NCBI RefSeq assembly: GCF_038397775.1
Contig: NZ_CP151650.1
Coordinates: 4,030,001-4,094,000, forward strand
DNA: 64,000 nt
Direction: 5' to 3'
Source of the DNA: Pseudomonas sp. RC10
GTDB taxonomy: Bacteria > Pseudomonadota > Gammaproteobacteria > Pseudomonadales > Pseudomonadaceae
The notes under the pieces were generated by a model. It worked only from the letters and a program-made list of their open reading frames with translations, ran no database searches and had not been told where the DNA came from. The number at the start of each line of letters is the position of its first letter. Position 1 is the stretch's first letter. This document shows positions 63,007-64,000 of the stretch, in pieces. A program made the position numbers and the translations under genes.

Positions 63007-63750
63007 TCAGATGTTGTAGCCGCCTGCGACTTCGATGGTCTGGCCATTGATCCAGCTGCCCTCGTGCGACAGCAGCATGGCAATCACGCGGGCGACGTCT
63101 TGCGGCTCACCCACTCTGCCAAGCGCGGTCTGCGCTGCGAGCATGGCCTCGAATTCATCGTTCAGACCGCCGCCAAGCTCTGTGCGGATCGCGCCAGGTG
63201 ACACAGCGTTGGCCCGAATCTGCCGCTCGCCAAACTCTTTGGCCATGTAACGGGTGAGCACTTCCAGTCCGCCCTTGAACGCTGCGTAAGGCGCCACACC
63301 CGCCGTGGCAACGCGGGTGGTTGCGCTGGTCAGGTTGACGATACTCGCACCGTCCGCCAGCAGCGGCAGCACTGTTTGCGTGAGGAAAAAGGGGCCTTTG
63401 AGATGAACATTGAACAGGCCATCGAACTGCGTTTCGCTGACAGTGGCCAAGGGGTTGAACAGGCCATACCCGGCATTGTTGACCAGGCCATCGAGCGTGG
63501 CGACGCCCCAGGTTTCGCGCAACGCCAGTGCCACCGTCTCACGAAACCTGGAGAAACTTGCCACCTCCGACACATCGAGCTTGAGCGCGACCGCCTTGCC
63601 TCCCGCGTGCTCAATGCGCTCGACGACCGAAACCGCCTCCTCTGGATGACTGTTGTAGGTCAGGATGACACCCATGCCCCGCTGAGCAATGTGCTCGGCG
63701 GCACTGGCACCGATGCCGCGACTCCCGCCCGTGACGACGATTACGCTCAT
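63007..63750 (-). CDS. SDR family oxidoreductase (glucose 1-dehydrogenase/FabG-like)
   Basis: 247 residues. VTGGSRGIGASAAEHIAQRG, VNNAGYGLFNPL, NLTSATTRVATAGVAPYAAFK (catalytic Ser, Tyr, Lys), GAIRTELGGG and GQTIEVAGGYNI are intact. First gene of the operon with VOC and saccharopine-type genes (34 bp to the VOC start). Confidence 0.92.
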   Translation of the reverse strand: MSVIVVTGGSRGIGASAAEHIAQRGMGVILTYNSHPEEAVSVVERIEHAGGKAVALKLDVSEVASFSRFRETVALALRETWGVATLDGLVNNAGYGLFNPLATVSETQFDGLFNVHLKGPFFLTQTVLPLLADGASIVNLTSATTRVATAGVAPYAAFKGGLEVLTRYMAKEFGERQIRANAVSPGAIRTELGGGLNDEFEAMLAAQTALGRVGEPQDVARVIAMLLSHEGSWINGQTIEVAGGYNI

Positions 63751-63906
63751 GTGCTGTTCCTCTGTGCTTCGAATGAGGACCCAGCCTACGGATCAGGCCG
63801 ATCAGGAGCGCACCCGTTCCTGCTCGAAACCTGCCTGTTTCTGCTTTTTGCTCGCAGCACACGAGCGTCTGCCCTCAGCCTGTAGGAGCTGGACAGATGG
63901 ATCGAC
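63751..63906. other. Intergenic region
   Basis: About 155 bp upstream of the SDR operon. It contains CTGTAGGAGCT (63880-63890), resembling the start of Pseudomonas REP-type repeats, but no full repeat is visible. Confidence 0.3.
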
Positions 63907-64000
63907 TCAACGCCGCCACACTTGGCCTTGATCGCTCACGACCCACGGTTGGGCAGCGGACACGACATGGACCCCGCCGACCCAGCGTTCTGCTGGCGCG
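63907..64000 (-). CDS. Possible C-terminal end of a minus-strand gene (partial)
   Basis: The minus strand is open from the window edge to a TGA at 63907-63909. The 30-residue stretch includes RWVGGVHVVSAAQPWVVSDQ, with a composition typical of protein, but it is too short for a family call and may be chance. Confidence 0.3.
   Translation of the reverse strand, partial: APAERWVGGVHVVSAAQPWVVSDQGQVWRR

Noticed and set aside
63885..64000. Plus-strand start of a mannitol dehydrogenase-like gene
   Set aside because: A short MDRLNAATL-type start followed by DRSR looked suggestive, but the following residues diverge and no second motif is present before the window ends.

Overview
This 64 kb window comes from a GC-rich gammaproteobacterial chromosome, almost certainly a Pseudomonas of the fluorescens/syringae lineage. 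Evidence is the G+C-rich coding bias, Pseudomonas-type small stress proteins (DUF2934, DUF883/ElaB), and the density of MFS/ABC uptake systems, LysR/GntR/LacI/AraC regulators and GMC dehydrogenases. I see no rRNA, tRNA, CRISPR array, prophage or complete insertion sequence. Nearly everything is accessory metabolism: uptake plus catabolism modules, each with its own regulator. Functions are read from the sequence only; no database search was possible.

Layout. 0-5 kb: end of a GNAT acetyltransferase, an MFS exporter behind a promoter carrying a PtxS-type palindrome, a MarR regulator, small stress proteins, a hexapeptide acyltransferase and an internally deleted Old Yellow Enzyme pseudogene. 5-12.3 kb: an MFS carrier, an M20 amidohydrolase with its MFS carrier and divergent LysR regulator, then an orphan SsuA-like binding protein translationally coupled to a flavin monooxygenase. 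12.3-20.4 kb: a NitT/TauT-type ABC importer in one operon with a quinolinate phosphoribosyltransferase (NadC type), a fused PhnN / AMP-phosphorylase-type protein and a glutamate-5-kinase-like protein that has lost most catalytic residues; the binding protein is divergent. Read together, the enzymes would turn a nucleoside monophosphate into ribose-1,5-bisphosphate, then PRPP, and spend PRPP on an imported pyridine carboxylate. I regard this as the most novel biochemical proposal in the window.

20.7-32.9 kb: an MFS exporter, a GntR/FCD regulator, a glutamate-1-semialdehyde-aminomutase-like aminotransferase with a split transketolase, and a divergent operon of class III aminotransferase, polyamine-type ABC importer and SDR. 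An ACTTATAA motif precedes the regulator and both divergent operons.

32.9-59 kb: a large catabolic region built from several operons: GH3 - sugar isomerase - GMC dehydrogenase; TPP enzyme - TatA; Tat-exported binding protein with a PotBCA-type ABC importer; an HpsN/HisD-like dehydrogenase; ThuA - TPP enzyme - GMC dehydrogenase; MFS - LacI; a second GH3-like protein with a chemoreceptor; and another MFS carrier. Five of these promoters share a previously unnamed (to me) tripartite element, in sense orientation GCGTCA-N3-TGCGTC-N14/15-TGCGAAATTG, always with the same end facing the gene. Three others share the LacI-type palindrome TTATACGTATAA. Chemotaxis, uptake, secretion and catabolism of one unknown (probably sugar-, polyol- or sulfonate-related) substrate thus look wired together.

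59-64 kb: a GIY-YIG nuclease-domain protein, a divergent SDR/AraC pair, an SDR - VOC - saccharopine-dehydrogenase-like operon, and the possible end of a further gene.
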